Shown: piece after piece, positions 34,080 to 42,666 of the stretch
Layout: each line of letters begins with the position of its first letter
How positions within the stretch are numbered: the first letter of the stretch is position 1
NCBI RefSeq assembly: GCF_021044685.1
Contig: NZ_CP088014.1
Location: forward strand, 2,156,001-2,220,000
Direction: 5' to 3'
From: Bradyrhizobium daqingense
Lineage (GTDB): Bacteria; Pseudomonadota; Alphaproteobacteria; Rhizobiales; Xanthobacteraceae
Length of the DNA stretch: 64,000 nt
Made by a program: the position numbers and the translations under genes
The notes under the pieces: model-generated
The model's database searches: none
Told to the model about the DNA's origin: nothing
Seen by the model: the letters and a program-made list of their open reading frames with translations, nothing else

Positions 34080-34886
34080 ATGTTGACGCAACCTCCGATT
34101 CGCCTTCGGCTGACCGCTCTGTTCCTGATGCTCCTGATGTCGGCCGCGCACGCCGCGCCCGTGCCGCAGCAGGTCGACATTCCGCTGTCGTCGGGCATCC
34201 TGCATGCACAGCTTTACAAGCCCGAGGGTGAGGGGCCGTTTCCGGCCGTGATCGCGCTGCATGGTTGCGGCGGGCTCGGTGGCCGTTCGGATACCGTCCT
34301 GCCGCGCTATCGCGACTGGGCCGAGCGCCTGCTCAAGGCCGGCAATGCGGTGCTGCTGCCCGACAGTTACGGCTCGCGCGAGCTCGGGCCGCAATGCCGC
34401 GTCAAGGAGATGCACGTCAAGGCGCGGCGCGAACGCGTCTCCGACATTGCGGCGTCGCGCGCCTGGCTGATGAAGCAGAGCTGGGTGGCGCGCGATCGCG
34501 TCAGCCTGATCGGCTGGGCCAACGGTGCCAGCGCGCTGCTCTGGGCCGTGCGTCCGCAGAGTGCCGCGCGGGACCTCGGCCCGGACTTCCGTGCGGCGGT
34601 GGCCTTCTATCCCGATTGCCGGATCTCCGCCGGCCTCGGCTGGAGCACGCGGGTGCCGACGCTGGTGCTGATCGGCGCCGATGACGACGTGTCGTCGCCG
34701 CCGGCCTGCCGCCAGATGGTGGACGGCGCACGCGGCCGCAGCGCGCTCGCGCGCATCGTGGTGTATCCCGGTGCCGATCACGATTTCGACCGCGCCAACA
34801 CGCCGCTGCACGCAGCGGCCGGCGGCACCGATGCCGAGGCGCGCGCGGAGTCGCAGAAGGATGTCGCGGAGTGGCTGGCGCGGTAG
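34080..34886 (+). CDS. Dienelactone-hydrolase-family exported protein lacking the usual nucleophile
   Basis: A 268-residue alpha/beta-hydrolase with a signal peptide (RLTALFLMLLMSAAHAA). The fold is shown by FPAVIALHGCGGLGG, the acid region LVLIGADDDVSSP and the His in VVYPGADHDFDR. The nucleophile elbow, normally GWSNG or GxCxG, reads LIGWANGAS (codon GCC for Ala), so the catalytic Ser/Cys is missing although Asp and His remain. It may be inactive or have another role. The start is uncertain: ATG 34080 is listed, ATG 34038 is possible; neither has a strong ribosome site. Confidence 0.78.
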   Translation: MLTQPPIRLRLTALFLMLLMSAAHAAPVPQQVDIPLSSGILHAQLYKPEGEGPFPAVIALHGCGGLGGRSDTVLPRYRDWAERLLKAGNAVLLPDSYGSRELGPQCRVKEMHVKARRERVSDIAASRAWLMKQSWVARDRVSLIGWANGASALLWAVRPQSAARDLGPDFRAAVAFYPDCRISAGLGWSTRVPTLVLIGADDDVSSPPACRQMVDGARGRSALARIVVYPGADHDFDRANTPLHAAAGGTDAEARAESQKDVAEWLAR

Positions 34887-35129
34887 TCTCGTAGCCTGGA
34901 TGAGCGCAGCGACATCCGGGAAGAAAGACCCCTCATATCGCTTCGCTCATGCGGGCTACAAATGCGCGAGCGGGGCCGCCCGAGGAACAACGTCAGGCGG
35001 ACAGCCCCGCATCGACCACCGCCCTGCACGGAGTATGGCCGACCAGGAATCTACGGATCGCGCGAGGTGCGGGTTTCAACACGCGGCGACGCCATCATTC
35101 GACCACGATGTCGATTAAACGCATGTCAC

Positions 35130-35279
35130 ATGCGCAGCCGTATCGTTCTTTTCGCCTCCGCCCTGGTCGTCTTCACCGCCGCGATCTTCCTGTTCGAGGC
35201 CCACGCCGGCGCGCCCCAGCGCGCGGTCGAACATTGCGGCTTCTGGACCACGATCGACGCGGGGTTATCCTGCCGCTGA
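35130..35279 (+). CDS. Possible small exported peptide (49 residues)
   Basis: A 49-codon frame starting MRSRIVLFASALVVFTAAIF with a signal-peptide-like hydrophobic core (FLFEAHAGA), then a short mature part with two cysteines (EHCGFWTTIDAGLSC). The ribosome site is weak. It could be a tiny secreted peptide or chance; the charged start, hydrophobic core and Cys pair favour a real gene. Confidence 0.45.
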   Translation: MRSRIVLFASALVVFTAAIFLFEAHAGAPQRAVEHCGFWTTIDAGLSCR

Positions 35280-35286
35280 GGCTCGC

Positions 35287-35388
35287 CGTCATCGCCCGGC
35301 TTGACCGGGCGATCCAGTACGCCGAGACGCCTGTTGGTCGCCGAGAAGCCGCGGCATACTGGATTCCCCGCTTTCGCGGGGAATGACA
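35287..35388. repeat. Palindromic repeat (GTCATCGCCCGGCTTGACC family)
   Basis: About 100 bases made of two hairpins, ATCGCCCGGCTTGACCGGGCGAT at the left and TTCCCCGCTTTCGCGGGGAA at the right, separated by a central GTACGCCGAGACGCCTG-type stretch with further dyads. It lies at the 3' end of xseA and could end or stabilise its transcript. Confidence 0.7.
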
Positions 35389-35416
35389 CCTTCACGGCGG
35401 CGTCGATCTCGGCGCC

Positions 35417-37042
35417 TCAGAACAAGCTGCCCTGATCCACCGGCTTGGCCACGCGCTTCGGCGCGGGCTTCGTGTCCGCCGCGGCCGGCTTCGGTTGTGA
35501 CGGTGCGCGCTTGACCGGCGCCGGGCGATCGGCATCCGCGGTTGCGGCCACGCGTCCATCGGCGAACTCGATCTCGACACGCGCGGCAGGACCGATCGCG
35601 TCGGCCGAATGCACGGGATGGCCGGCCTCGTCGCGCACCAGCGCAAAGCCGCGCGCGAGCACGCTGCGATAAGACAAGGCGGAGAGCAGCTTGCCGCTGT
35701 TCTCGACGCGCGCATCCAGCCGCTGCAGCAGCGTGACCAGCGCACGGCCGGCGCGCTCGGCGAGACGATGCGTCCGCTCGCGCTGGCGGGCAATGGCGTT
35801 GCGCTGCGCCTGCGCATTCGAAAGCTTCGAGGCGCGCAGGCGAACCTCCAGCCCGGCAAAGCGGTCGCGCCGCCGCCGCAAGAGCGAGCGCGCGGAAAGA
35901 CCGAGCCGCTCGCCGCATACGGTGAGGCGGTGATCGGCCTGCGAGATCTGGCCGTGCAGCACCCGCAAGGTCAGCTTGGCGCCGGCGGCGGTGAACCTGC
36001 GGAAATGCGCATGCGTGTTGGCCTTGAGGCAGCGGGGCAGGGAGGCGCCCGCCGAATCCAGCCGCTGCCGCGGGATCGCCAGCAGGTCGCCGGCCGCCGG
36101 CAGCGCGCGCGCCGCGGCACGCAACTCGTTGCGCCGGTTCTCATGGCCGCGCTGCCAGCAGGCGCGGGTGCGGCGAGCAAGGTCGGCGACCTCGACGAAG
36201 AGGTCGCTGCGGACCGGCACTGCCATCTCGGCCGCAGCCGTCGGCGTCGGCGCGCGCTTGTCGGCAACGAAGTCGATCAGCGTGATGTCGGTCTCGTGCC
36301 CCACCGCCGAGATCAGCGGGATCATGCTTTCGGCTGCCGCGCGCACCACGATCTCCTCGTTGAAGGACCAGAGATCCTCCAGCGAGCCGCCGCCGCGCGC
36401 CACGATCAGAACGTCGGGCCGTGGAATCCTGCCGCCCTCGGGCAGCGCGTTGAAGCCGCGGATCGCAGCCGCGACCTGCTCGGCCGAGCCTTCGCCCTGC
36501 ACCTTGACCGGCCAGACCAGCACGCGGCGGGGAAAGCGGTCCTCCAGCCGATGCAGGATGTCGCGGATCACCGCGCCGGTCGGCGAGGTCACGACGCCGA
36601 TCACCTCCGGCAGCCAGGGCAGGAGCTGCTTGCGCGCCTCGTCGAACAGGCCTTCGGCGGCGAGCTTCTTCTTGCGCTCCTCCATCAGCGCCATCAGCGC
36701 GCCGATGCCGGCCGGCTCCAGCGCCTCGATCACGATCTGGTATTTCGAGGAGCCCGGATAGGTCGTCAGCTTGCCGGTGGCGATGACCTCGAGCCCCTCC
36801 TGGGGCTTGAAGCGCATGCGGGTGTGCACGCCCTTCCAGATCACCGCCTCGATCTTGGCGCTCTCGTCCTTGAGCGCGAAATAGCAATGGCCCGAGGAAT
36901 GCGCCCCGCGAAAGCCGGAAATCTCGCCGCGGACCCGGACATGGCCATAGGCATCCTCGACCGTCCGTTTCAAGGACAGCGAGAGCTCGGAAACGGTGAA
37001 TTCGGGCGCGTTGAGCAATTGTTCCGCAGGCGGCATCGGCAA
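35417..37042 (-). CDS. xseA: Exodeoxyribonuclease VII large subunit XseA
   Basis: A 541-residue nuclease subunit that with XseB degrades single-stranded DNA in both directions. N-terminal OB domain ([26 protein letters not shown] region), then the catalytic region with [18 protein letters not shown] near residue 140, [21 protein letters not shown] near 195 and [28 protein letters not shown] near 240. A long helical part follows, and the Lys/Pro/Ala-rich tail ends with GSLF. The gene stands alone; no xseB is in the window. Confidence 0.95.
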   Translation of the reverse strand: MPMPPAEQLLNAPEFTVSELSLSLKRTVEDAYGHVRVRGEISGFRGAHSSGHCYFALKDESAKIEAVIWKGVHTRMRFKPQEGLEVIATGKLTTYPGSSKYQIVIEALEPAGIGALMALMEERKKKLAAEGLFDEARKQLLPWLPEVIGVVTSPTGAVIRDILHRLEDRFPRRVLVWPVKVQGEGSAEQVAAAIRGFNALPEGGRIPRPDVLIVARGGGSLEDLWSFNEEIVVRAAAESMIPLISAVGHETDITLIDFVADKRAPTPTAAAEMAVPVRSDLFVEVADLARRTRACWQRGHENRRNELRAAARALPAAGDLLAIPRQRLDSAGASLPRCLKANTHAHFRRFTAAGAKLTLRVLHGQISQADHRLTVCGERLGLSARSLLRRRRDRFAGLEVRLRASKLSNAQAQRNAIARQRERTHRLAERAGRALVTLLQRLDARVENSGKLLSALSYRSVLARGFALVRDEAGHPVHSADAIGPAARVEIEFADGRVAATADADRPAPVKRAPSQPKPAAADTKPAPKRVAKPVDQGSLF

Positions 37043-37206
37043 ACGATTCGGCGTTTTGGGGTCGAGCCGGACGTTAAGGATTTTCGCGGCGCAGCGCCAA
37101 TCGATTCCGTGGAGTCGCGGAACCGCGCGGCGCCGCCGCTTGACTCCCCCGTTCTTTTATATATGAAATTCAAAAATCATAAATAAAAACGAGGAAGCGG
37201 CTCCTG

Positions 37207-38010
37207 ATGACAATCGTCACCGACCCCGACGACCCGCGCGGACGCATGTTCGGGCCCTATCGGCTCAAGCCGAACAGCGGGGTCAATCCGCCCTATTCGC
37301 CGGCGTATCCGGTGGAGTGGGGCTGCACCTTGCGGACCGTCGAGATCATGACGCGCGTCGCGCCGGGCAAGGTCGCGATCCTGCTCTCCGACACGCCTTT
37401 CGAGATCGCGAGCGACCGCGTCGCCTTCCGCTTCATGCGGTCGCCGGGCCATTCCCTCGCCGTGCATGCGGGCGAGATGTTCGACCTGATGATCTCCGTG
37501 CCCGTACGCCACAAGGGGCTGTTCACCGAAACGCATATTTTCATGTATTGCAGCGATCCCATGGGGATCTGTGCCGGACGCGAGGTGTTCGGCTACACCA
37601 AGAAGGACGCGCATTACGCCTTCGACGAGCATCCGGACGGCTCGATCACCGGCTGGGTCCGACGCCGCGGAATTCCACTGGCCGATTTCACCTTCACGCC
37701 GGATGCGTCCGCACCCGTCGTCCGCATCGTCGATGGCGACGAGCTGCCGGCCGGCGAGATCCATGTGCGCCGCTTGCCGCATCCCGAGCGGCTCGGCGTG
37801 GCCTATGCGGACATCGCCTATCGCCGCACGCCGTTGAAATACTCCAAGCCGATACCGGGCCGTGCCGCGATGACGCTGCACGCCAGCGCCTACGATCCGA
37901 TTGCTGAACTTCAGCCGGAAATCCTGGGCGCGCATTTCATGGTGTCGGAGGTCTATGGCGGCGGATTCGAGGTCGAGGACCGCAGGCTCATCGAGCGGCT
38001 CACTCCCTAA
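37207..38010 (+). CDS. Acetoacetate-decarboxylase-family protein
   Basis: A 267-residue protein of the ADC family. The block GREVFGYTKKDAHY near residue 125 matches the GREXXGXPKK motif, whose tandem lysines (here 132/133) form and tune the Schiff base in true acetoacetate decarboxylases. The family also includes aldolase-dehydratases, so decarboxylase activity is not certain. It heads a three-gene unit with a solute-binding protein and a dehydrogenase (gaps 84 bases and a four-base overlap), suggesting a small catabolic pathway for a ketone or hydroxy acid. Confidence 0.82.
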   Translation: MTIVTDPDDPRGRMFGPYRLKPNSGVNPPYSPAYPVEWGCTLRTVEIMTRVAPGKVAILLSDTPFEIASDRVAFRFMRSPGHSLAVHAGEMFDLMISVPVRHKGLFTETHIFMYCSDPMGICAGREVFGYTKKDAHYAFDEHPDGSITGWVRRRGIPLADFTFTPDASAPVVRIVDGDELPAGEIHVRRLPHPERLGVAYADIAYRRTPLKYSKPIPGRAAMTLHASAYDPIAELQPEILGAHFMVSEVYGGGFEVEDRRLIERLTP

Positions 38011-38094
38011 GCAAGAAAAACAGCCTGCACGCGATGTACGTGCGGGCGGCGACCACCGGGAAGAAACACGCACAAGGGCAAGGGAGGATTGAGC

Positions 38095-39336
38095 ATGGCT
38101 GGACGATATCGGGTGAGCCGCCGCGGGCTGCTGGCCGGCGCCGGCGGATTGGCGCTGGGCATGACGGGGCTCGGTGCGCGGGCGCAGGAGACGAAGCCGC
38201 TGCGGATCGGCGTGTTGACGGACATGTCCAGCCTCTATGCCGATGTCACAGGTCCAGGCTCGGTGCTCGGGGCCAAAATGGCGGTGGAGGATTTCCAGGC
38301 CTCAAGGCCCAAGATGACCCGGCCGATCGAGATCATCAGCGGCGACCACATGAACAAGGCCGATGTGGGCGCCAACATCGCGCGCGAATGGATCGACCGC
38401 CCGGGCGTCGACGTGATCGTCGACGCGCCGAACTCGGCCGTCGCGCTCGCGGTCCGCAACATCGTGCAGCAGAACAACAAGACGCTGCTGGTTTCGGGCG
38501 CCTCGTCCTCGGACCTGACTGGCAAGGCGTGCTCGCCGAACCTCGTGCACTGGACCTACGATACCTACGCGCTCTCCTCGGGTGTCGCGCGCGCTGTCGT
38601 CGAGAGCGGCGGCAAGAGCTGGTTCCTGCTGACAGCGGACTACGCCTTCGGCCATGCCATGGAAGGCGACATCAAGACTGTCGTGCAGAAAGCCGGCGGC
38701 AAGGTTCTCGGCGGCGTGCGCACGCCGATCAACACGCAGGACTTCTCCTCCTTCCTGCTGCAGGCCCAGTCGTCGAAGGCGGAGATCATCGCCCTGATCA
38801 ATGCCGGCGGCGACACCATCAATTCCATCAAGCAGGCGGTCGAGTTCGGCATTCCGCAAGGCGGCCAGCGCGTGGTCGCGACGGTGCTGTATCTCAGCGA
38901 CGTGCATTCGCTGGGCCTCAAGATCGCGCAGGGGCTGCAGTTCACCGAATCCTTCTACTGGGATCTGAACGACGACACGCGCGCCTGGACCAAGCGCTTC
39001 GCGCCGCGCAACAACAACCGCTATCCGACCGCGCTGCATGCGGGCGCCTACGCCACGACGCTGCACTATCTCAAGGCCGTCGATGCGCTCGGCGGCTCCA
39101 GCGACGGCAAGGCCGTGGTCGAGCAGATGAAGAAGCTGCCGACGGATGATCCCCTGTTCGGCAAGGGCAGCGTGCGCGCCGACGGTCGCAAGCTGCACAA
39201 CATGTATCTGTTCGAGGTGAAGACCCCCGCGGATTCCAAATATCCCTGGGACTATTACAAGCGGGTCAAGACCATCGCTCCATCAGAGGCCTGGCGGCCC
39301 CTTGCCGATGGCGGCTGCGAATTCCTGAAGTCGTGA
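38095..39336 (+). CDS. Branched-chain-amino-acid-type ABC substrate-binding protein
   Basis: A 413-residue periplasmic type-I solute-binding protein (Peripla_BP_6 class). The N-terminus YRVSRRGLLAGAGGLALGMT is a twin-arginine-like signal, followed by LRIGVLTDMSSLYADVTGPG and GDHMNKADVGANIAREWIDR, typical of this class. The ATG at 38095 is preferred because AGGGAGGA ends six bases upstream. No permease or ATPase genes accompany it, so it must borrow a transporter or act in sensing. It is coupled to the SDR gene. Confidence 0.9.
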   Translation: MAGRYRVSRRGLLAGAGGLALGMTGLGARAQETKPLRIGVLTDMSSLYADVTGPGSVLGAKMAVEDFQASRPKMTRPIEIISGDHMNKADVGANIAREWIDRPGVDVIVDAPNSAVALAVRNIVQQNNKTLLVSGASSSDLTGKACSPNLVHWTYDTYALSSGVARAVVESGGKSWFLLTADYAFGHAMEGDIKTVVQKAGGKVLGGVRTPINTQDFSSFLLQAQSSKAEIIALINAGGDTINSIKQAVEFGIPQGGQRVVATVLYLSDVHSLGLKIAQGLQFTESFYWDLNDDTRAWTKRFAPRNNNRYPTALHAGAYATTLHYLKAVDALGGSSDGKAVVEQMKKLPTDDPLFGKGSVRADGRKLHNMYLFEVKTPADSKYPWDYYKRVKTIAPSEAWRPLADGGCEFLKS

Positions 39337-40091
39337 CCGGCAGTGACCGGCCGCCGGTCGCGCTCGTCACCGGCGGCGGGGGCGATATCGGGCGCGCCAT
39401 TGCGCTGAGGCTGGCGCGGATGAGCGCTGCGGTCGCGATCGTCGACCGCGACGAAGCGGCTGCCAATGCGACCGCGCTGCTGGTCGAGCAGGCCGGGGCG
39501 AGGGCCCTCGCGATTCCCGCCGACGTCTCGGTCGCCCGCGATACCATCGCCTTCGTCGAGGCGACCGAAGCGAGCCTGGGGCCGATCGGCATCTTCGCCA
39601 ACAACGCCGGCATCGAGGGTGTGGTCGCGCCCCTTCACGAATACCCGGACGAGACATTCGACCAGCTGCTGCAGGTGAACGTGAAGGGGGTGTTTCTCGG
39701 CCTCAAGCACGTGCTCGCACGCATGATGCAGCGTGGGACAGGCGCGATCATCAACACCGCATCGACGTCTGCGATCCGCGGGCGTGCAGGGCTCGCCGGC
39801 TACGTCGCCTCCAAGCACGCCGTGCTCGGCCTGACGCGTACGGCGGCGCTCGATGTGGCCGGGTCGAAGATCAGGGTCAACGCCGTTCTGCCCGGACCCG
39901 TGGAGTCGCGCATGATCCGGGAGTTGGAAGGCCAGGCGCGCAACAGCGCCATCGCATTGCGCCGCAACGCTGCGAGTGCCCACGGGCGGCCGCAGGACGT
40001 CGCGAACATCGTTGCCTTCCTCGCATCCGACGAGGCTGCTCACGTGAATGGCGCAGCCTGGGTCGTGGACGGCGGAATGACGCTGGCCTAG
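39333..40091 (+). CDS. Short-chain dehydrogenase/reductase
   Basis: A 252-residue classical SDR oxidoreductase. The cofactor motif TGGGGDIGRAIALRLARM, NNAGIEG near residue 92, the catalytic Ser (NTASTSA) and GYVASKHAVLGL with the Tyr/Lys pair are all seen. It starts at a GTG overlapping the stop of the binding-protein gene by four bases. Likely it oxidises a hydroxy compound to a ketone (or the reverse) in a pathway with the upstream ADC-fold protein; the substrate is unknown. The downstream flank is a repeat interrupted by an insertion sequence. Confidence 0.9.
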   Translation: MTGSDRPPVALVTGGGGDIGRAIALRLARMSAAVAIVDRDEAAANATALLVEQAGARALAIPADVSVARDTIAFVEATEASLGPIGIFANNAGIEGVVAPLHEYPDETFDQLLQVNVKGVFLGLKHVLARMMQRGTGAIINTASTSAIRGRAGLAGYVASKHAVLGLTRTAALDVAGSKIRVNAVLPGPVESRMIRELEGQARNSAIALRRNAASAHGRPQDVANIVAFLASDEAAHVNGAAWVVDGGMTLA

Positions 40092-40116
40092 GGTCTGTAC
40101 GCATCAGAGCATGTCC

Positions 40117-40264
40117 GCCTCCGGGAGGCAGGGCGATCGCATGTGGAAGGGATCCCGCCTGTAGCCATCCTTCGAGACGGCCGCCGTTGGCGGGCCCTCA
40201 GGATGAGGACCGAATGCTTTGGGCGAGTACCAGCGGGCTCAGATGCCGCTGAGCCTCATCCTGA
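40117..40264. repeat. Left half of a palindromic repeat split by an insertion sequence
   Basis: Begins GCCTCCGGGAGGCAGGGCGA and contains CATCCTTCGAGACGGCC and GCCCTCAGGATGAGG. Its outer end is mirrored by the right half ending near 41320 (GCGATTGCCCTGCCTCCGGA), and much of it is repeated in inverse orientation at 42445-42632. Confidence 0.75.
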
Positions 40265-41195
40265 GAGCCTGACTCAAAAAGCGTAGACGGCTTCAAGGCT
40301 GGGCCAAGCGGCGAGTTAGAAGCCTCAGATGGGCGACGAGCAGCCAGGCAAGCTCGGTGGCGGCAGACCCTTCAAAGTCTTTGGAGAGACGCCGGCATCT
40401 GCCGAACCATGCAAAGGTACGTTCGACGACCCAGCGCCTGGGCAGGAGCTGGAAGCCTTTGACCCCGTGCGGTCGCTCGACGATCTCGATCGTCCACGGT
40501 CCGCAGTCTGAGAGTGCGTTGACGAGCTGTTTGCCGCGATAGATCCGGTCGGCAAAGACATGCTTGAGCCTTGGGAAGCGGCCTCGCAAGTCCTCCAACA
40601 GGGGAACGGCGCCATGGACGTCCTGGATGTTGGCGGGATGAACATATGCCGCCAGCAAGAGGCCGTTGGTGTCGGTCACGATATGGCGCTTGCGCCCCTG
40701 GAGGCGCTTGCCGGCGTCGAACCCGCGTGGCCCGCCGGCCTCCGTCGTCGAGGCGGTCTGGCTATCGATGACGGCAGCTGTCGGTGTGGACTTTCGCCCT
40801 GATCTCCGGCGCTCCTTCCGAACCAAACCTTCGACGATCTCCTGCCATCTACCCGTGTCGCGCCAGGCGTAAAAATAGCCCTGCACCGTCGAGTAAGGCG
40901 GGAACCCCTTCGGCAAGGCGCGCCATTGGCAGCCGCTCGACAGAACATAGAAGATCGCCTGCACAATATCGCGCAGATGGACCTTCCGCGGCCGGCCCAA
41001 TCGCTGTCGCGGCGGCATCTTCCGGGCGATCAGCGCCCACTCGGCATCGGTCAGATCGCTTGCGTAACGCAGCCCACTGCGCTGATACTTGATACGAGCG
41101 GCTTTGGTCCACGGCATGGTGTCCTCCCTCGAATCTTTGCAAATCCGAAGGAAGCACAAGCCCGCTAAAGCCGCTCACCTTTTTCGGTCAGGCTC
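40265..41195 (-). mobile_element. IS5-family insertion sequence (IS1031-group-like), 931 bp
   Basis: The ends are inverted: GAGCCTGACTCAAAAAGCG at the left and, read from the right end on the other strand, GAGCCTGACCGAAAAAGGTG. Three-base direct repeats TGA (40262-40264 and 41196-41198) flank it, which agrees with the TNA target preference of IS1031-like elements. One intact transposase gene fills the element. Removing the IS and one TGA restores the repeat sequence CATCCTGAGGAGACC. Confidence 0.9.
40293..41117 (-). CDS. IS5-family DDE transposase
   Basis: A 274-residue DDE transposase. The N-terminal DUF4096-type domain is seen (LTDAEWALIARKMPPRQRLG, IVQAIFYVLSSGCQWRALP), followed by the catalytic core with AAVIDSQTAST (first Asp), KHVFADRIYRGKQLVNAL (second Asp) and RWVVERTFAWFGRCRRLSKD (Glu). 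It starts at ATG 41117, four bases after GGGAGGA. The gene appears intact, so the element may still be active. Confidence 0.93.
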   Translation of the reverse strand: MPWTKAARIKYQRSGLRYASDLTDAEWALIARKMPPRQRLGRPRKVHLRDIVQAIFYVLSSGCQWRALPKGFPPYSTVQGYFYAWRDTGRWQEIVEGLVRKERRRSGRKSTPTAAVIDSQTASTTEAGGPRGFDAGKRLQGRKRHIVTDTNGLLLAAYVHPANIQDVHGAVPLLEDLRGRFPRLKHVFADRIYRGKQLVNALSDCGPWTIEIVERPHGVKGFQLLPRRWVVERTFAWFGRCRRLSKDFEGSAATELAWLLVAHLRLLTRRLAQP

Positions 41196-41320
41196 TGAGG
41201 AGACCGCCACCGGGTCCGCGCAAAGCGCGGCCCGATGACAGGCTCCGCGGTCGTCTCGAAGGACGAGGCGTGCGCTCAGCTCACGCAGAGAGCCATATGC
41301 GATTGCCCTGCCTCCGGAGC
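41196..41320. repeat. Right half of the split palindromic repeat
   Basis: Contains TGAGGAGACCGCC, GCGGTCGTCTCGAAGGACGA and the outer end GCGATTGCCCTGCCTCCGGA, which is the inverse complement of the left end near 40117. The two halves without the IS make an element of about 270 bases. Confidence 0.7.
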
Positions 41321-41437
41321 GACGGGCGGAAATCTCATGATCGGCCAGGCATTACTGCTTGTGACCCAAGGCGGACCTGAGGGCCGACAGACGGGTTTGC
41401 TCAGGAGGTGCACTGGCATTCAAATGGAGCATGAGGA

Positions 41438-42019
41438 ATGTTTGGTAAGTCTGGCGGCGTCTGGTTGAACGAGCCGAGAAAGTGGTCCGAAAAGGACAAC
41501 TACCTCGGGCTGGAAACAGACCAGGGCACCGATTTTTGGCGCGAAACTCATTACGGCTTTATCCGCGATAGCGGACACTTCCTCGCTTTTCAGGCGGGAG
41601 ATGCATTCACCGCCGAACTTCGTGTCCGAAGTCATTTCAAGGCGCTCTACGATCAAGCGGGCCTGATGGTGCGAATAGATGAACGGCGTTGGCTAAAGGC
41701 TGGAATAGAGTTTTCGGACGGGCGTGCCATGCTGTCCAGCGTGCTGACGGCCGGGCAATCCGACTGGGCAACAGCCCCTTATGAGCACGACCCCAGTGAC
41801 TTTCGACTGCGCGTCACGATTGCGCATGGCGTCCTTCGTTTGCAGGCATCCAGCGATGGACAGATATGGCCTCTTATGCGGCTTGCGCCATTCGCCCAGA
41901 GCTCCTCCTATCTTGTTGGACCCATGGCCTGCACGCCGGAGCGGTCCGGATTGGAAGTCGCTTTTTCCGATTTCCGGCTGACGCCGCCGCTTGGCAAGGA
42001 GCTTCATGATCTCGGGTGA
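41438..42019 (+). CDS. DUF1349 family protein
   Basis: A 193-residue protein of the DUF1349 family (concanavalin-like beta-sandwich, distantly related to beta-xylosidase C-terminal domains). Seen: WSEKDNYLGLETDQGTDFWR, ALYDQAGLMVRIDERRWLKA, GIEFSDGRAMLSSVLT and a C-terminal FSDFRLTPPLG, typical of the family. No signal peptide is visible. The function is unknown. The ATG at 41438 has GGAG nine bases upstream. It lies in the repeat-rich accessory stretch between the IS and the IclR gene. Confidence 0.85.
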   Translation: MFGKSGGVWLNEPRKWSEKDNYLGLETDQGTDFWRETHYGFIRDSGHFLAFQAGDAFTAELRVRSHFKALYDQAGLMVRIDERRWLKAGIEFSDGRAMLSSVLTAGQSDWATAPYEHDPSDFRLRVTIAHGVLRLQASSDGQIWPLMRLAPFAQSSSYLVGPMACTPERSGLEVAFSDFRLTPPLGKELHDLG

Positions 42020-42152
42020 GAGCACTGGCCAACGACGCTGACGTCCGGGAGCAGGAACCATGTCCGGGCCATCTGATTGGAACGTTGGTACGTCCACTCC
42101 GGGATCACCAGCGAGCTTCCTGGGAGGCGTCTTTATCAGGAAGGAGCCACCA

Positions 42153-42341
42153 ATGGATGACAAACGAAAATCATCGAAGGCGGGGGAGCAGGCCGCCGAA
42201 GGCTTGCGAGAAGCAACGTCCAAGGACGAAGCGAAGAACGAGAGCGAGATGGGGCACGATCTGGCCAAGGGGGCCGATCGTTTCGAAGAACGCTCGAAAA
42301 GCTCCGATGGAAAAAGCGCGGAAGACAAACAAAAAGGTTGA
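42153..42341 (+). CDS. Small hydrophilic charged protein (62 residues)
   Basis: A highly charged, probably disordered protein: MDDKRKSSKAGEQAAEGLRE at the start, then KDEAKNESEMGHDLAKGADR. The composition (Lys, Glu, Asp, Ser, Gly; no aromatic core) is like small stress-related hydrophilins, an inference only. A very good ribosome site, AGGAAGGAG, lies six bases before the ATG. Confidence 0.6.
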   Translation: MDDKRKSSKAGEQAAEGLREATSKDEAKNESEMGHDLAKGADRFEERSKSSDGKSAEDKQKG

Positions 42342-42444
42342 AAGCAGCCGAGCACGACCGGTCGATCTGCTCGCGCATCGCGCTTGACCGGGTTGGCTTC
42401 GGCTAAAGCGATTGCGGCTGGTTGAAGACCTGAGCGCGCGCCTC

Positions 42445-42632
42445 CTCCTTCGAGACGACCGCTTCGCGGTCTCCTCAGGATGAGGCTAAGTGGCATCGTG
42501 CCCGCTCAAACTGCTGCCATACACTCCGTCCTCATCCTGAGGGCCCGCCGGAGGCGGGCGTCTCGAAGGATGGCCACAGACGGGATCGCTCCCATGCGAT
42601 TGCCCTGCGCTTCTGGGAGAGGCAGCGCATCC
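42445..42632. repeat. Palindromic repeat related to the split element
   Basis: Contains TCCTTCGAGACGACC and GTCTCCTCAGGATGAGG at the left, and CCTCATCCTGAGGGCCCGCC, GTCTCGAAGGATGGCCACA and GCGATTGCCCTGCG at the right. It is the inverse of the sequence around 40130-40207, so both belong to one dispersed family. Confidence 0.75.
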
Positions 42633-42666
42633 ACGTTGCAGCAATCAAACCTGATCTCATCACGGT

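Noticed and set aside
33915..34811. A 298-codon minus-strand frame opposite the hydrolase gene
   Set aside because: It has no family features and is dominated by His/Arg/Ala; the plus-strand alpha/beta hydrolase explains the region.
42016..42387. A 123-codon plus-strand frame overlapping the 62-residue gene
   Set aside because: It is Arg/Pro-rich, without a ribosome site; the other frame with AGGAAGGAG is preferred.
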